Origin: JAWXBA01 sp048499805
GTDB taxonomy: Bacteria > Gemmatimonadota > Gemmatimonadetes > Gemmatimonadales > GWC2-71-9
Assembly (NCBI GenBank): GCA_048499805.1
Contig: JASNZF010000002.1
Location: 186,001 to 250,000, forward strand
Length of the DNA stretch: 64,000 nt
Reading direction: 5' to 3'
Shown here: in pieces, positions 1 through 7,518 of the stretch
How positions within the stretch are numbered: position 1 is the first letter of the stretch
Layout of the letters: the number at the start of each line of letters is the position of its first letter
Notes under the pieces: generated by a model
Database searches by the model: none
What the model was told of the DNA's origin: nothing
What the model saw: only the letters and a program-made list of their open reading frames with translations
Position numbers and translations under genes: made by a program

Positions 1-138
1 CTCGATCCGGCCCGGGTCGAGGCGCTGCTCAACCGCCTGGGGCCGACCGAACGGGCCACCACCGTGACCGCCTGCCGGCTGATCGCCCGGGTGGCCGCCG
101 CCCCGCTGGCCGGCCGAAACGGGGAGGGGAAGGGATGA
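1..138 (+). CDS. 3' end of an unidentified gene (C-terminal 45 residues)
   Basis: An open frame runs from the first base of the window to a TGA at 136-138 and overlaps the ATG of the next gene (ATGA). The visible 45 residues are a helical segment with a leucine-rich stretch followed by a short charged tail ending GRNGEGKG. Such a helical tail would suit the C-terminal dimerisation helix of a MarR-type regulator, but no DNA-binding domain is in view, so this is only a guess. The overlap suggests co-transcription with the downstream SRPBCC gene. Confidence 0.55.
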   Translation, partial: LDPARVEALLNRLGPTERATTVTACRLIARVAAAPLAGRNGEGKG

Positions 139-725
139 CCGGTCCACGACACTCCCGCTACGGCTATCGCCCGCGCGCACGGGCCCGCACCGCCCGCCGC
201 CTGGTGGGGGTCGGGGGATTGACGCTCCTGCTGCTCGCGGCGCTGGCGGCGATCGTCGCCGTGGTGGGTGGGCCGGTTCGGGAGGTCTCCCGGATCGTCA
301 CCCTGCCGGAGCCCCCGGACGTCGTCTGGCACGTCCTGACCGATGTCGACAACCTGGTCGCCTGGCGGAGTGGCGTGACCCGGGTGGAACGCCTCCCCGA
401 CCTTGGGGGCCGGCCGGCCTGGATGGAGTATCGTGGGTCGGCCCAGGAGGCGGTGCGCGTCGCCGAGGCCCGCCCGCCGCTCCGATTGGTGACGGAGCGG
501 GTGAGCTCGGGAGGGGCACGCGCCTCCTGGCAATGGGAGATGGTCCGGACGGCGCGGGGCAGCCAGCTCACCGTGACCAGGCGGGTCACGGTGGATCCGC
601 TGCTGCAGCGAGTGGCCTACGGGATCACGGGGCAGACCGGGCGCGAGGTGGATCAGGCCCTTGCCGACCTGACCGTGCGGCTGCAGCGGGCGTCCCGTCT
701 GCGCACCACCGCGCTCAACCGCTAG
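135..725 (+). CDS. Membrane-anchored SRPBCC (polyketide cyclase/dehydrase-like) protein
   Basis: A 196-residue protein. An Arg-rich N-terminus is followed by one transmembrane helix at about residues 27-48, then a domain of about 140 residues with the START/SRPBCC pattern: a strand with 'PPDVVWHVLTDVDNLVAWRSGV', later strands with alternating polar residues, and a long C-terminal helix. SRPBCC folds bind hydrophobic ligands in a deep cavity; the ligand cannot be told from sequence. The positive-inside rule puts the domain outside the cytoplasm. The start overlaps the previous stop (ATGA), and the 3' end overlaps the convergent tsaC gene by 11 bp, leaving no room for a terminator. Confidence 0.75.
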   Translation: MTGPRHSRYGYRPRARARTARRLVGVGGLTLLLLAALAAIVAVVGGPVREVSRIVTLPEPPDVVWHVLTDVDNLVAWRSGVTRVERLPDLGGRPAWMEYRGSAQEAVRVAEARPPLRLVTERVSSGGARASWQWEMVRTARGSQLTVTRRVTVDPLLQRVAYGITGQTGREVDQALADLTVRLQRASRLRTTALNR

Positions 726-1740
726 CGGGAGCCTCCGGGGTGGCTGCCCGCGCCAGGCGGTCCCGCACCCCGGCCCACAGGATCTCGTCGGGAACCTCCT
801 CGATGACGATCAGGTCGCACCCGAGGTCATCGAGCTGGTGCAGCGCCGCGTAGAGCGCCCGAGCGTAGCCGGCGGGATCGCCGGGCATCCGGAGCATGTG
901 CCGGCCGGGGAGTTCCTCCTCCAGCAGCATGCCACCGACAACCTCGCCGGCCGCCTCGCGGCGCGCGACCTCGCGCGCCAGCGTGGCGCCTTCCCCGGCG
1001 CCGAAGAGGCGCACCCGGGCCCTGGGGGCATAGTGTCGGTCGAGCAGACCGGGCGAGAGCAGGGCCTCCTCCCCGGGACGCGGCGACGCCCGGCGATCGA
1101 GGCGGCCGGCGAGGGCTTCGATCTCCTGCTGGCTGATCGGCCCGGGGCGGAGGATCCGGGGCGCCGAGCCGGTCAGGTCCACGACGGTGGATTCGATCCC
1201 GACCCCTGTTGGCCCTCCGTCCAGGATCAGGTCAACCCGGTCGCCCAGGCCACGCCGGACATGCTCGGCGGTGGTGGGCGAGATCGCCGACGACCGGTTG
1301 GCGCTCGGCGCGGCGATCGGCATCCCCGCGACGCGGATCAGCCCCAGGGCCACCGGGTGGGCAGGGAGGCGCACCGCCACCGCCGGGGCGCCGGCGGTGA
1401 GGGTGTCGGGCACGTGCGGGAGCTTGGGCAGGACCAGCGTCAGCGGGCCCGGCCAGAACCGGGCGGCGAGGCGCTCCGCCGCTTCCGGCCAGGACCGCAC
1501 CAGCTCCCGCGCCTCCTCGGTGCTGCCGACATGGGCGATGATGGGGTTGAAGCCCGGGCGTCCCTTGGCCGAGAAGATCCGGGCGATGGCGCGCGGATCC
1601 AGGGCGTTGGCCCCGACACCGTACACCGTCTCGGTGGGGAAGGCGACGAGGCCGCCCGCCCGGAGAATGCCTGCCGCCTCCGCCAGGACGGCGGGGTCGG
1701 GATGCTCTGCGGAGATGGGCAGGACGAGGGGCCCGGACAT
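715..1740 (-). CDS. tsaC: L-threonylcarbamoyladenylate synthase, long Sua5 type
   Basis: Makes threonylcarbamoyl-AMP from Thr, bicarbonate and ATP, the first step of the universal t6A37 tRNA modification. The 341-residue protein has the YrdC domain with 'FPTETVYGVGANA' near residue 34, 'KGRPGFNPI' near 60 and 'PSANRSS' near 145. After a linker with the Sua5 motif ending 'HYAPRARV' comes the extra Sua5 domain (about 245-341), so this is the long Sua5 form, not the short TsaC form. The ATG at 1740 is chosen because the family begins just ahead of the substrate-binding strand; the 31 in-frame residues upstream look non-coding. No tsaB/D/E genes are nearby. Confidence 0.93.
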   Translation of the reverse strand: MSGPLVLPISAEHPDPAVLAEAAGILRAGGLVAFPTETVYGVGANALDPRAIARIFSAKGRPGFNPIIAHVGSTEEARELVRSWPEAAERLAARFWPGPLTLVLPKLPHVPDTLTAGAPAVAVRLPAHPVALGLIRVAGMPIAAPSANRSSAISPTTAEHVRRGLGDRVDLILDGGPTGVGIESTVVDLTGSAPRILRPGPISQQEIEALAGRLDRRASPRPGEEALLSPGLLDRHYAPRARVRLFGAGEGATLAREVARREAAGEVVGGMLLEEELPGRHMLRMPGDPAGYARALYAALHQLDDLGCDLIVIEEVPDEILWAGVRDRLARAATPEAPASG

Positions 1741-1850
1741 GGCCTGAAGATATCGTCCCGCCGCGCCGCCCGCTGGCCGCGGCGCGCCCGGCGTGCATCG
1801 GATCTGCACTGGGGCGTCCCCCCCACCACACAACCGACCTGGAGTTGCTG

Positions 1851-2999
1851 ATGCGATCGATCGTCCTGCTCGCCGTGCTGGCCGTCCCCTGCGCCGCCCA
1901 GACCACCTCCTCGGGCGCCTTCGTGGTGACCCTGGGCAGGGACACCCTGGCCGTGGAGCGGTTCGAGCGGTCGGCCGATACCCTGCGCGGGGAACTCGTG
2001 GCCTTCAGCCCGACGACCCGGATCATCCGCTACACCCTGCAGCTCACCCGCGCCGGGACGGTCGTCAGCGGGGAGTACCAGGTGGTGCCCGGCGAGCAGA
2101 AGCCTGGCACCGCCCCGCTGATGGTGGCGCAGTTCATGCGCCGGGACACCGTGCTGACCAGCATCCTGAAGCGCCCGCAGCGGACCGACACCCTGACGGT
2201 CGTCGTTCCTCCGGGGACGGTCCCGATGATGTCCCCCTCCGTCGCGGCCTATGAACAGATGGTGATCCAGGCGTACCGGCAGGGCGGGGACAGCGTGGCT
2301 GTGGCCACCTACGCGATCGGATCCCGCGCTTCCGTCCCGAACCACGTGGTTCGCCGCACGGCCGATTCGGTTGGGGTGGAGTACTTCGGCGCCGACCACT
2401 ACATCGCCGCCGATGCGGAAGGGCGCCTCCTGGGCCTCAATGGTGCCCGCACCACCAACAAGATGATGGTGGCCCGAGTGGACTCTCCCGTCGACATCGG
2501 CGCCCTCGCGGCGGCCGGGGTGGCGCGGGAGCGTGCCGGCGCGGCCACCGGTGCGCTCAGCACCCGCGACACCGTGCAGGCGAGCGTGGCGGGCGCCGAG
2601 GTTGTGGTGGACTACGGTCGTCCGTCGGTGCGCGGCCGGCAGATCCTGGGGGAGGTCGTACCATTCGGGGAGGTCTGGCGTACCGGAGCCAACCAGGCCA
2701 CGCACTTCACCACGTCGCGCGACCTCCAGGTCGGGGCGACAACGATTCCGGCCGGGACCTACACCCTCTGGACGGTGCCCTCGCCCGGTGGGGCTGAGCT
2801 GATCGTCAATGCCCAGACGGGGCAGTGGGGGACCATCTACGATCCGTCCCGGGACCTGGTCCGGATTCCCCTCGAAGTACGGGAGGCCCGCGAGCCGGTG
2901 GAACGGTTCACCATCACGGTGGATCCGCAGCAGGGGGGTGGGGTGCTGCGCCTCTCCTGGCACACCTTCGAGTGGCGCCTGCCCTTCACGGTGCGCTGA
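1851..2999 (+). CDS. Exported DUF2911-domain protein
   Basis: A 382-residue protein with a signal peptide (MRSIVLLAVLAVPCAAQ, cleavage likely after the AxA-type site at about residue 17). Residues 20-240 form a beta-rich region of unknown type. The C-terminal 140 residues carry the DUF2911 signature: 'YGRPSVRGRQ', 'GEVWRTGANQAT', 'PAGTYTLWTVP' and 'WGTIYDPSRDLVRIPL'. DUF2911 proteins are common in Bacteroidetes, Gemmatimonadetes and relatives and have no established function. The ATG at 1851 has GGAG six bases upstream and is preferred to a TTG at 1845. The 3' end overlaps the convergent small gene by 14 bp. Confidence 0.85.
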   Translation: MRSIVLLAVLAVPCAAQTTSSGAFVVTLGRDTLAVERFERSADTLRGELVAFSPTTRIIRYTLQLTRAGTVVSGEYQVVPGEQKPGTAPLMVAQFMRRDTVLTSILKRPQRTDTLTVVVPPGTVPMMSPSVAAYEQMVIQAYRQGGDSVAVATYAIGSRASVPNHVVRRTADSVGVEYFGADHYIAADAEGRLLGLNGARTTNKMMVARVDSPVDIGALAAAGVARERAGAATGALSTRDTVQASVAGAEVVVDYGRPSVRGRQILGEVVPFGEVWRTGANQATHFTTSRDLQVGATTIPAGTYTLWTVPSPGGAELIVNAQTGQWGTIYDPSRDLVRIPLEVREAREPVERFTITVDPQQGGGVLRLSWHTFEWRLPFTVR

Positions 3000-3258
3000 C
3001 CACCCCGCACCGGACCAGTGCCAGGGTCAGGTGCGGGTCGACCAGGTCGAAATGGACGGTCCGGGTGCGCTGGATCCACCAATCCTCGCACCCGACCGCG
3101 CGTGCCGCGATGAGGAGGCTTGCCTCGTCGACCGCCAGCAGGTGGGCGGTGCGCCGTCCGCGTGACTTCCAGATGTTCTCGTGCACCGCCACCCCGCCTG
3201 CCGCGGCCCAGGCCCGCGCCTCGCGCACCTCCCGGGTCGTGAAGTAGCGCCACCTCAT
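2986..3258 (-). CDS. Small hypothetical protein (90 aa)
   Basis: I do not recognise this gene. It encodes a compact basic protein with 'HENIWKSRGRRTAHLLAVDEASLLIAARAVGCEDWWIQ' style content: an alpha/beta pattern, two Trp in 'EDWWIQ', and no signal peptide or membrane helix. Its ATG overlaps the stop of the upstream minus-strand gene (ATGA, positions 3255-3258), which is the best evidence that it is real and translated with arfB and the TPR-like membrane gene. The 3' end runs 14 bp into the convergent DUF2911 gene. Confidence 0.6.
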   Translation of the reverse strand: MRWRYFTTREVREARAWAAAGGVAVHENIWKSRGRRTAHLLAVDEASLLIAARAVGCEDWWIQRTRTVHFDLVDPHLTLALVRCGVVSAP

Positions 3259-3902
3259 CCTCGCCCCTCCTGCTTCATCCGCATCAGCTCGTCCCGCGCC
3301 GCTCGGCCGGCGCGGCTGCCGGGATAGCTCGCCGCGAAGCGGGCCAGCTCGGTCATCAGCCGGCCCTGCTGCCCGCTGGCCCGGTACAGGTCGATGAGGC
3401 CATTCTGGATGGCCGCCTGCTGGCGTTCATCGCATGGCCCCTTGCGCGCGTCCAGGTACCATCGCTCCGCCTCCGGCGGATTGCGCAGCACCCGGGCATG
3501 GAGGTCCGCGAGCCGGAGCCGGACGGCGGTATCCTCGGTGCCCCCGTTGAGCCGCGCCTCGAGCGTGGCGCGGGCGGCCTCGGTCTGGCCCCGTGCAATG
3601 AGGGAATCCTCGAGCGAGAACGACGGGCCTGGCTTGAGATTGCCGGCCCCGGACAGCACCTGGGTCAGCCCCTCGGCGGCACGCCCCACCAAATGATTCA
3701 CCCCGAGCACCACACCACCGGCGAGGGGGATGTTGACGACCAGCGCGATCTGGAACGCCAGCGGGCTGATCAGCCCCTGCTCGCGCATCCAGAACGCCAG
3801 CACCCCAAGCATGATGACGGCGGTCGGGTAGAGCCAGAAGGCCGTGCGAATCAGCTGGGCCTGTTCAGCGCTGTCGCGGTCCTGCAACCGCCGCGGTCTC
3901 AC
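3255..3902 (-). CDS. Two-helix membrane protein with TPR-like C-terminal region
   Basis: A 215-residue protein. The GTG at 3902 is chosen because it overlaps the arfB stop as GTGA; the same frame stays open upstream only as a shadow of arfB. Two transmembrane helices lie at about residues 20-38 and 45-70 ('FWLYPTAVIMLGVLAFWM', 'FQIALVVNIPLAGGVVLGV'). The rest is helical with tetratricopeptide-like spacing ('EAARATLEARL', 'RLADLHARVLRNPPEAERWYLDA', 'IDLYRASGQ'). The helical part probably acts as a protein-protein scaffold in the cytoplasm; partners are unknown. Confidence 0.72.
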   Translation of the reverse strand: MRPRRLQDRDSAEQAQLIRTAFWLYPTAVIMLGVLAFWMREQGLISPLAFQIALVVNIPLAGGVVLGVNHLVGRAAEGLTQVLSGAGNLKPGPSFSLEDSLIARGQTEAARATLEARLNGGTEDTAVRLRLADLHARVLRNPPEAERWYLDARKGPCDERQQAAIQNGLIDLYRASGQQGRLMTELARFAASYPGSRAGRAARDELMRMKQEGRG

Positions 3903-4333
3903 TCGTCGCCCCGCATGCGACGATCGCGCTTGGTGGCTGAGCGTTCCTTCTTCGCCTTCAGCCTCCGCTCCTTCGAGGCCTTGGTGGGCCGGGTGGGCCG
4001 GCGAACCTTGGGCACCTTGAGGGCGGCTGCCACGACCGACTGGAGGCGCCTGGTGACCTCCTCGCGGTTCTGGAGCTGCGACCGGTGCGCCGCGGAGACG
4101 AGGCGCAGCCGCCCGGCGCTGTCGAGGCGCGGGCCCAGGCGTTCGAGCAGGCGGGTGCGTTGGGTCTCGGTCAGGCTGGGGCTGGAGGCCACATCCCACC
4201 AGAGCTCGATCCGGGTGGAGGAGGTATTGACATGCTGGCCCCCCGGGCCGCCAGACCGGCTGGCCTGGTAGCGGAACTCGGCTCGCGGCACGGCCAGCTG
4301 GGGGGTGATCGGGAGCAGGGACTCGTCGTCCAT
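3899..4333 (-). CDS. arfB: Alternative ribosome-rescue factor ArfB (peptidyl-tRNA hydrolase, GGQ family)
   Basis: A 144-residue protein of the ArfB/YaeJ family, which hydrolyses peptidyl-tRNA on ribosomes stalled without a codon in the A site. The catalytic GGQ loop is present as 'GGPGGQHVN' near residue 30, followed by the 'STRIELWWDV' strand. The C-terminal tail is strongly basic ('KASKERRLKAKKERSATKRDRRMRG'-like), as expected for the part that enters the empty mRNA channel. No codon-recognition domain exists, which separates it from prfA/prfB. The ATG at 4333 gives the family-typical N-terminus. Confidence 0.92.
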   Translation of the reverse strand: MDDESLLPITPQLAVPRAEFRYQASRSGGPGGQHVNTSSTRIELWWDVASSPSLTETQRTRLLERLGPRLDSAGRLRLVSAAHRSQLQNREEVTRRLQSVVAAALKVPKVRRPTRPTKASKERRLKAKKERSATKRDRRMRGDE

Positions 4334-4410
4334 GCCCCCAATACTGCCCCGGGGGCCCTTCCGTCGCAATCGCTTCCGCTTCCCGGCGAAGCCGTTACAC
4401 TTCCGGGGAG

Positions 4411-4968
4411 ATGAGACTCTTCGCCGCAGTGCCATTGCCCGAGGATACGCTGGCCGAGGCCGGGTCGATCCTGGCGGGGTTCCGCGCCACCGCCTGGCCG
4501 GTTCGCTGGGTCCGCCCGGAGGGGCTGCACATCACCCTCAAGTTCTTCGGCGAGGTGAGCCCCGATCGCTTCGACACCATCGCCGAGATGATCGGCTTTG
4601 CCGTTGCCGACATGCCCCGGCTCCCCCTGTCGCTGGCCGGGGCCGGGGCCTTTCCGAGCCTTCACCGCCCCCGGGTGGTGCGGCTGGAACTGGCGGGGGA
4701 CACCCATGGGCTGGAGCTGCTCCAGGATCGCCTGGAACGGGGGGGGCTCAGGATCGGGTTTCCTCCCGAGGGGAGGCCCTTCCACCCGCACATCACGCTC
4801 GGACGGGTCAAGGAAGGGCAGCGGCTCCCTCCTGGCGCGGCGGACCACCTGCTCGCGGTCGGCGCGCGAGCGGCCTTCGAGGCCGACCGTGTCGTCCTCT
4901 TCGAGAGCATTCAGGCCGATTTCGGTCCCACCTATGATCCCCGCGCTGAGTTCCTCCTCGGGGCATGA
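4411..4968 (+). CDS. thpR: RNA 2',3'-cyclic phosphodiesterase
   Basis: A 185-residue member of the 2H phosphoesterase superfamily (LigT/ThpR), which opens RNA 2',3'-cyclic phosphates. Both signature tetrapeptides are present: 'HITLKFFG' with His40, and 'HPHITLGR' near residue 128. It is divergent from arfB, with only 77 bp between the start codons, so a bidirectional promoter is likely there. The stop overlaps the next ATG (ATGA). Confidence 0.93.
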   Translation: MRLFAAVPLPEDTLAEAGSILAGFRATAWPVRWVRPEGLHITLKFFGEVSPDRFDTIAEMIGFAVADMPRLPLSLAGAGAFPSLHRPRVVRLELAGDTHGLELLQDRLERGGLRIGFPPEGRPFHPHITLGRVKEGQRLPPGAADHLLAVGARAAFEADRVVLFESIQADFGPTYDPRAEFLLGA

Positions 4969-5606
4969 CCGGCTGCATCACTTTTCCCCTGCGCCTGCTC
5001 TTCACCGTGCTGCTGGTCGTGGGCCTGGCCGCCGGCTGGATCTTTCGCGAGGACATCCTGGGCTTCGGGCGGCGCCAGCTCGGCCTGCCGGATCCGCCGA
5101 GCCGGGTCGGGGTACCGTCCCCCGGGGACCTCAGCACCGCCCGTGCCCGGATGGACTCGGTGGTGCAGGCCCGGGTTGACTCGGTCGTCCTTTCGCCAGC
5201 GGAGGTGGCCTCCCTGGTCCTCGACCGCCTGGCCCGGAGCCCGGCCGGGGCACCCGACTCGCTGATGGTGGAACTCGGGGACCGCGAGGTCACGGTCCGT
5301 GCCCGGGTGGCGACGGCGCCCCTCCCGGACGCGATCCGCAACCTGCTGGGCAGCGCACTCGCCGAGCGCGAGACCGTCGAGGTGGGGGGAGTCCTTGGCC
5401 TGCGGCGGGAGGGGATGGGGGAGTTCGGGATCCAGCGCGTCCGGGTGAAGGGCCTCCCGGTGCCGCGGGACCTGGTGGGCCGGTTGCTCGATCGATACCT
5501 GCCGGGGGTGGAGGATGCCACGGTGGGATTTGCGGTGCCGCCAGGCATCAGCGGCATCCGCGTGGCGCCTCGGGGCGCGGTACTCTATGGGCGAGGTCGG
5601 CGGTGA
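4965..5606 (+). CDS. Conserved single-pass membrane protein of unknown function
   Basis: A 213-residue protein with one N-terminal transmembrane helix (residues 8-25, 'PLRLLFTVLLVVGLAAGW') and an extracytoplasmic region. Two halves show similar alternating strands and helices, with 'LSPAEVASLVLDRLAR' and 'DLVGRLLDRYLPGVEDATVGFAVP'; the latter could be a lipid- or ligand-binding type fold, but I do not recognise a family. It lies between thpR and the response regulator with 4-bp overlaps at both ends, so it is translated from the same message. Confidence 0.7.
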   Translation: MTGCITFPLRLLFTVLLVVGLAAGWIFREDILGFGRRQLGLPDPPSRVGVPSPGDLSTARARMDSVVQARVDSVVLSPAEVASLVLDRLARSPAGAPDSLMVELGDREVTVRARVATAPLPDAIRNLLGSALAERETVEVGGVLGLRREGMGEFGIQRVRVKGLPVPRDLVGRLLDRYLPGVEDATVGFAVPPGISGIRVAPRGAVLYGRGRR

Positions 5607-6967
5607 GTCACCGGGTCTTGATCATTGACGATGAGCGCGGCATCCAGCAGGCGCTCCGCCAGGTCCTCGAGTACGAGGGGCTGGAGGTCCGATTGGCGGC
5701 CTCCGGTGGGGAGGGGCTCACCATCTACCCGCAGTTCAAGCCGCACCTGGTCTTCCTCGACGTGAAGATGGCGGGACTGGACGGCCTGGAGACCCTCCAG
5801 CGCCTCCGGCAGCTGGATCCCGATGCGCTGGTGGTCATGATCTCCGGGCACGGCACGATCGCCACCGCGGTGGAGGCGACCCGGCAAGGGGCCTTCGACT
5901 TTCTCGAAAAGCCACTCGACACCGACCGACTGCTGGTCACCTTGCGCAACGCGCTGGCCCAGGCCGAACTCCGGGGCGAGAACGACCGCCTGCGCGGCAG
6001 CGGCCGGACCGGGCGGTACCAGATGGTGGGCGAGAGTGCGGCGCTTGCCGCGGTCCGGGAGGTCATCGCCCGGGTCGGGCCGACCAATGCGCGAGTGCTG
6101 ATCACCGGCGCCAACGGCAGTGGCAAGGAACTGGTCGCCCGCGCCGTGCACGAGGCCTCGGAGCGACGGAACGGCCCGTTCGTCGAGGTCAACTGCGCCG
6201 CCATCCCCTCCGAGCTGATCGAGAGCGAGCTGTTCGGCCACATGAAGGGGTCGTTCACCGGCGCCTTCTCCGACCGCGCCGGCAAGTTCGAACTGGCCGA
6301 TGGTGGGACCCTGTTCCTCGATGAGATCGGCGACATGTCCCTGGCGGCGCAGTCCAAGGTGCTGCGGGCGCTCCAGGAAGGCGTGGTGACGCGGCTGGGA
6401 GGCACCCGGGCCACCGAGGTTGACGTCCGCGTCCTCGCCGCCACGAACAAGGACCTGGCGCTGGAGATCGAGGAGGGGCGTTTCCGGGAGGACCTCTTCT
6501 ATCGGTTGAACGTGGTCCCGATCGAGGTGCCGGCGTTGTGGGAGCGGCGGGATGACATTCCCGCCCTGATCGCCCACTTTGCCGCCGAACTCGGCGGGTC
6601 CTCGGGACGCCGGTTCGGCGACGACGCCATCCGCCTGCTTCGTTCCTGGCCGTGGCCCGGCAATGTCCGGGAACTGCGCAATGCCGTCGAGCGGCTGCTG
6701 ATCCTCTCCGCCGGGCGGACCGTGACGGCGGCGGACGTCGAGCGCCTCCTGCCCCGGCAGCGCTTCGTCGATCCCGGCCCGGTTCCGGAAGCCGGGAACA
6801 GCGCCAGCCTGGAAAGCGTTCGCGAGGGTTCCGAGCGGGCCTACGTCCTGGCGATGCTTCGTGACAAGGACTGGAACATCACTGACGCGGCCAAGGAGCT
6901 GGGGATGCCCCGCTCCAGCCTCTACCGCCGGATCGAGAAGTACGGCCTGACCCGGGACAGCCAATGA
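5603..6967 (+). CDS. NtrC-family sigma54-dependent response regulator
   Basis: A 454-residue, three-domain regulator. The receiver (1-120) has acidic pocket D9/D10 and phosphoacceptor D53 in 'VFLDVKM'. The AAA+ domain (about 140-375) has Walker A 'GANGSGKE', Walker B 'GTLFLDEIGD' and the sigma54-contact loop, here 'GSFTGA' instead of the usual GAFTGA. The C-terminus has a Fis-type helix-turn-helix ('NITDAAKELGMPRSSLYRRIEKYGL'). Start GTG at 5603 overlaps the previous stop. No cognate kinase is adjacent and rpoN is not in the window. Ser in place of Ala in the loop may alter sigma54 coupling. Confidence 0.92.
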   Translation: MSHRVLIIDDERGIQQALRQVLEYEGLEVRLAASGGEGLTIYPQFKPHLVFLDVKMAGLDGLETLQRLRQLDPDALVVMISGHGTIATAVEATRQGAFDFLEKPLDTDRLLVTLRNALAQAELRGENDRLRGSGRTGRYQMVGESAALAAVREVIARVGPTNARVLITGANGSGKELVARAVHEASERRNGPFVEVNCAAIPSELIESELFGHMKGSFTGAFSDRAGKFELADGGTLFLDEIGDMSLAAQSKVLRALQEGVVTRLGGTRATEVDVRVLAATNKDLALEIEEGRFREDLFYRLNVVPIEVPALWERRDDIPALIAHFAAELGGSSGRRFGDDAIRLLRSWPWPGNVRELRNAVERLLILSAGRTVTAADVERLLPRQRFVDPGPVPEAGNSASLESVREGSERAYVLAMLRDKDWNITDAAKELGMPRSSLYRRIEKYGLTRDSQ

Positions 6968-7440
6968 CCGATGCGCCGAGGGATTGGGACAAGGAACTCG
7001 CCGAAATCGACAAGCTTATGCGCAAGGCCCCGGCGCCTGCCCCGAAGCCGGCTGCGGCACCTGCGGCCCGGCTGCCGGCCGGGCCTGCCGCCCCCGCGGG
7101 TGGGGCCCCCGTTGCCGCCCGCCCGCCCACGGCGGGGGTCTCCCGGCGGGAACGGCTCGGCACCTGGTCGCGGGCCCTTGCCGGGGCCGTGCTGGCCGGC
7201 GCCATGACCCAATGGCCCTACGCGCACGGTTGCGGGGGCGGCCTCATCCTGTACGGACTGGCGGCTGCCGCGGTGATCATCGTCGGGGTCTGGGGGGCGA
7301 CGGCCTCGTGGCGCAGCAGGAGCGCGGCGGCCCACCTGCTTTCGCTGGTCGTGACGGGGTGGGGGATCGGGCTGGTGGCCTCGGTGGTCCTGCCGCGGAT
7401 CGGGTATGCGGCGGTGGCGCAGACCTGGCTGTGCCCCTGA
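6964..7440 (+). CDS. Ala/Pro-rich protein with three membrane helices
   Basis: A 158-residue protein. The first 60 residues are soluble and Ala/Pro-rich ('KAPAPAPKPAAAPAA'), probably a flexible cytoplasmic linker. Three hydrophobic segments follow at about 68-85, 92-112 and 122-150. No family recognised. It overlaps the response regulator by 4 bp (ATGA) and is the last gene before a strong terminator, so it belongs to the thpR-to-regulator operon. Confidence 0.7.
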   Translation: MTDAPRDWDKELAEIDKLMRKAPAPAPKPAAAPAARLPAGPAAPAGGAPVAARPPTAGVSRRERLGTWSRALAGAVLAGAMTQWPYAHGCGGGLILYGLAAAAVIIVGVWGATASWRSRSAAAHLLSLVVTGWGIGLVASVVLPRIGYAAVAQTWLCP

Positions 7441-7467
7441 CGGACCGCGTCCAGCGGCTGAAACCAC

Positions 7468-7499
7468 GACGCCCCGGCCGGACATTCGGCCGGGGCGTC
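7468..7499. terminator. Bidirectional terminator hairpin
   Basis: A perfect 13-bp inverted repeat (7468-7480 and 7487-7499) with loop GACATT sits between two convergent genes. The U-tract is weak on both sides, but the position and stem strength support termination for both strands. Confidence 0.75.
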
Positions 7500-7518
7500 T
7501 GGCTTCGGGGGGTGGGGA

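Noticed and set aside
3255..4199. Longer reading of the TPR-like membrane gene into arfB, or a frameshifted fusion
   Set aside because: A clean GTGA overlap at 3899-3902 explains both genes; the upstream extension is a shadow of arfB.
3899..4333. arfB as a second release factor gene
   Set aside because: It has only the GGQ domain and a basic tail; no PxT or SPF codon-reading domain.
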